Source: an uncultured Pelagibacteraceae bacterium
GTDB taxonomy: Bacteria > Pseudomonadota > Alphaproteobacteria > Pelagibacterales > Pelagibacteraceae
NCBI GenBank assembly: GCA_902593845.1
Contig: CACJJV010000006.1
Location: 1-64,000 of the forward strand
Length of the DNA stretch: 64,000 nt
Direction of reading: 5' to 3'
This document shows positions 63,414 through 64,000 of this stretch, piece after piece (positions within the stretch are counted from its first letter, which is position 1; every line of letters begins with the position of its first letter). The notes below the pieces were generated by a model, which searched no databases, was not told the origin of the DNA, and saw only the letters and a program-made list of their open reading frames with translations. The position numbers and the translations under genes are program-made.

Positions 63414-64000
63414 AAAGTTATCCAATAGCTAAATCAAGAAGAGTGAGAAGTACTCCGTATACTTCAAGAATTGAAAATCAAGGTGTGACTGCCTACACAG
63501 TTTATAATCATATGCTGTTACCAGCAGCATTTGGATCTTTAGAAGAATCCTGTGATCATTTAAAAAAAAATGTTCAAGTATGGGATGTATCAGCAGAAAG
63601 ACAGGTTGAAATTTCAGGCAATGATGCAGCGAAACTTGTTCAACTTATGACCTGTAGAGATTTATCCAATTCCAAAATTGGCAGATGTTATTATTGCCCA
63701 ATAATTGATGAAAGCGGAAATTTAGTAAATGATCCAGTTATTTTAAAGCTAGCTGAAGATAGATGGTGGATCTCAATTGCTGACTCCGATGTTATTTTTT
63801 TTGCAAAAGGATTAGCATCAGGAAATAAATTCAATGTAAAAATTTTTGAGCCTAATGTTGATATCTTAGCAATTCAAGGACCTAAATCTTTTGATTTGAT
63901 GGAAAAAATTTTTGGTAAGAAAATAAAAGAGTTAAAATTTTTTGGATTTGATTATTATGATTTTGAGGGCGTAAAACATTTAATTGCTAGATCTGGTTGG
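63410..64000 (+). CDS. dmdA: DMSP demethylase (3' end outside window)
   Basis: The 197 residues present begin [20 protein letters not shown] and continue [53 protein letters not shown], and [12 protein letters not shown]. This closely matches the Pelagibacter DmdA I remember. DmdA is a GcvT-like protein that moves a methyl group from DMSP to tetrahydrofolate. The gene is cut at the window edge, with no frame disruption. It overlaps the hydrolase stop by 4 nt. Confidence 0.95.
   Translation, partial: MKSYPIAKSRRVRSTPYTSRIENQGVTAYTVYNHMLLPAAFGSLEESCDHLKKNVQVWDVSAERQVEISGNDAAKLVQLMTCRDLSNSKIGRCYYCPIIDESGNLVNDPVILKLAEDRWWISIADSDVIFFAKGLASGNKFNVKIFEPNVDILAIQGPKSFDLMEKIFGKKIKELKFFGFDYYDFEGVKHLIARSGW

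Noticed and set aside
1-64000. CRISPR arrays, insertion sequences, prophage or rRNA genes
   Set aside because: No repeat-spacer pattern, transposase, integrase, phage structural gene or rRNA sequence was seen.

Overview
The window is a dense, strongly AT-rich stretch of an alphaproteobacterial chromosome. It almost certainly comes from the SAR11 clade (Pelagibacterales). Supporting signs are the very short or overlapping gene spacings, low G+C even in housekeeping genes, TRAP and DMT transporters, and a DMSP demethylation operon. That operon ends in a dmdA start that closely resembles the Pelagibacter protein as I remember it. No insertion sequence, prophage, CRISPR array or rRNA operon was seen. 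No gap between genes exceeds about 180 bases. The longest gaps are 1524-1698, 24331-24484, 33236-33396, 43905-44022 and 52793-52953, and they hold at most promoters, leaders and small RNA candidates.

Layout. 1-1523: a truncated sulfotransferase and a methyltransferase, probably the edge of a surface-polysaccharide variable region, bounded by tRNA-Gly(GCC). 1781-18105: housekeeping genes, including phhB, purH with a heparinase-like gene and rpe, a sodium:solute symporter pair beside acetyl-CoA synthetase, tsaD divergent from hemC-hemD, mscS, a YggT gene and folD. 18163-27466: a light/oxidative-stress flavoured accessory stretch. It holds a PQQ-type sugar dehydrogenase, a small monooxygenase-fold protein, an SDR without its catalytic Tyr, two unusual photolyase-like proteins (one apparently without Fe-S ligands, one with swapped domain order), DUF2256, a two-part DUF4174-like protein, secreted FG-GAP and fasciclin proteins, a Cys-rich secreted protein of unknown function and a tiny ArfA-like basic protein. 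27473-33235: PsiE, argG, an IalB-like protein, an aldo/keto reductase, Bax-inhibitor-1, DUF2794, yciB and hspQ.

33397-38030: cytochrome c maturation genes ccmC-D-E-F-G-H followed by a PagL-like outer-membrane enzyme, preceded by a strong hairpin that may be a small RNA. 38039-48545: a coherent 2-hydroxyacid/2-ketoacid cluster with tandem FMN hydroxyacid oxidases, an aminotransferase, a GlcD-like FAD dehydrogenase, an NAD-dependent hydroxyacid dehydrogenase, a TakP-like TRAP transporter with a terminator between its binding protein and membrane genes, and an amidase. 48550-52792: small membrane and transport genes, then ftsY and dapF. 52812-59221: a structured leader RNA, then ffh-rpsP-trmD-rplS running into leuC-leuD-leuB. 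59248-64000: dmdC-like, dmdB-like, an alpha/beta hydrolase and dmdA (cut by the window end), the demethylation route for DMSP.

The strongest candidates for something undescribed are the photolyase-centred module at 19.2-27.5 kb, the hairpin RNA at 33304-33374, and a recurring promoter arrangement in which the -10 box lies only about 5-8 nt before the start codon (leaderless transcripts). All functional calls come from reading translated sequence and from memory of families. No database search was run.
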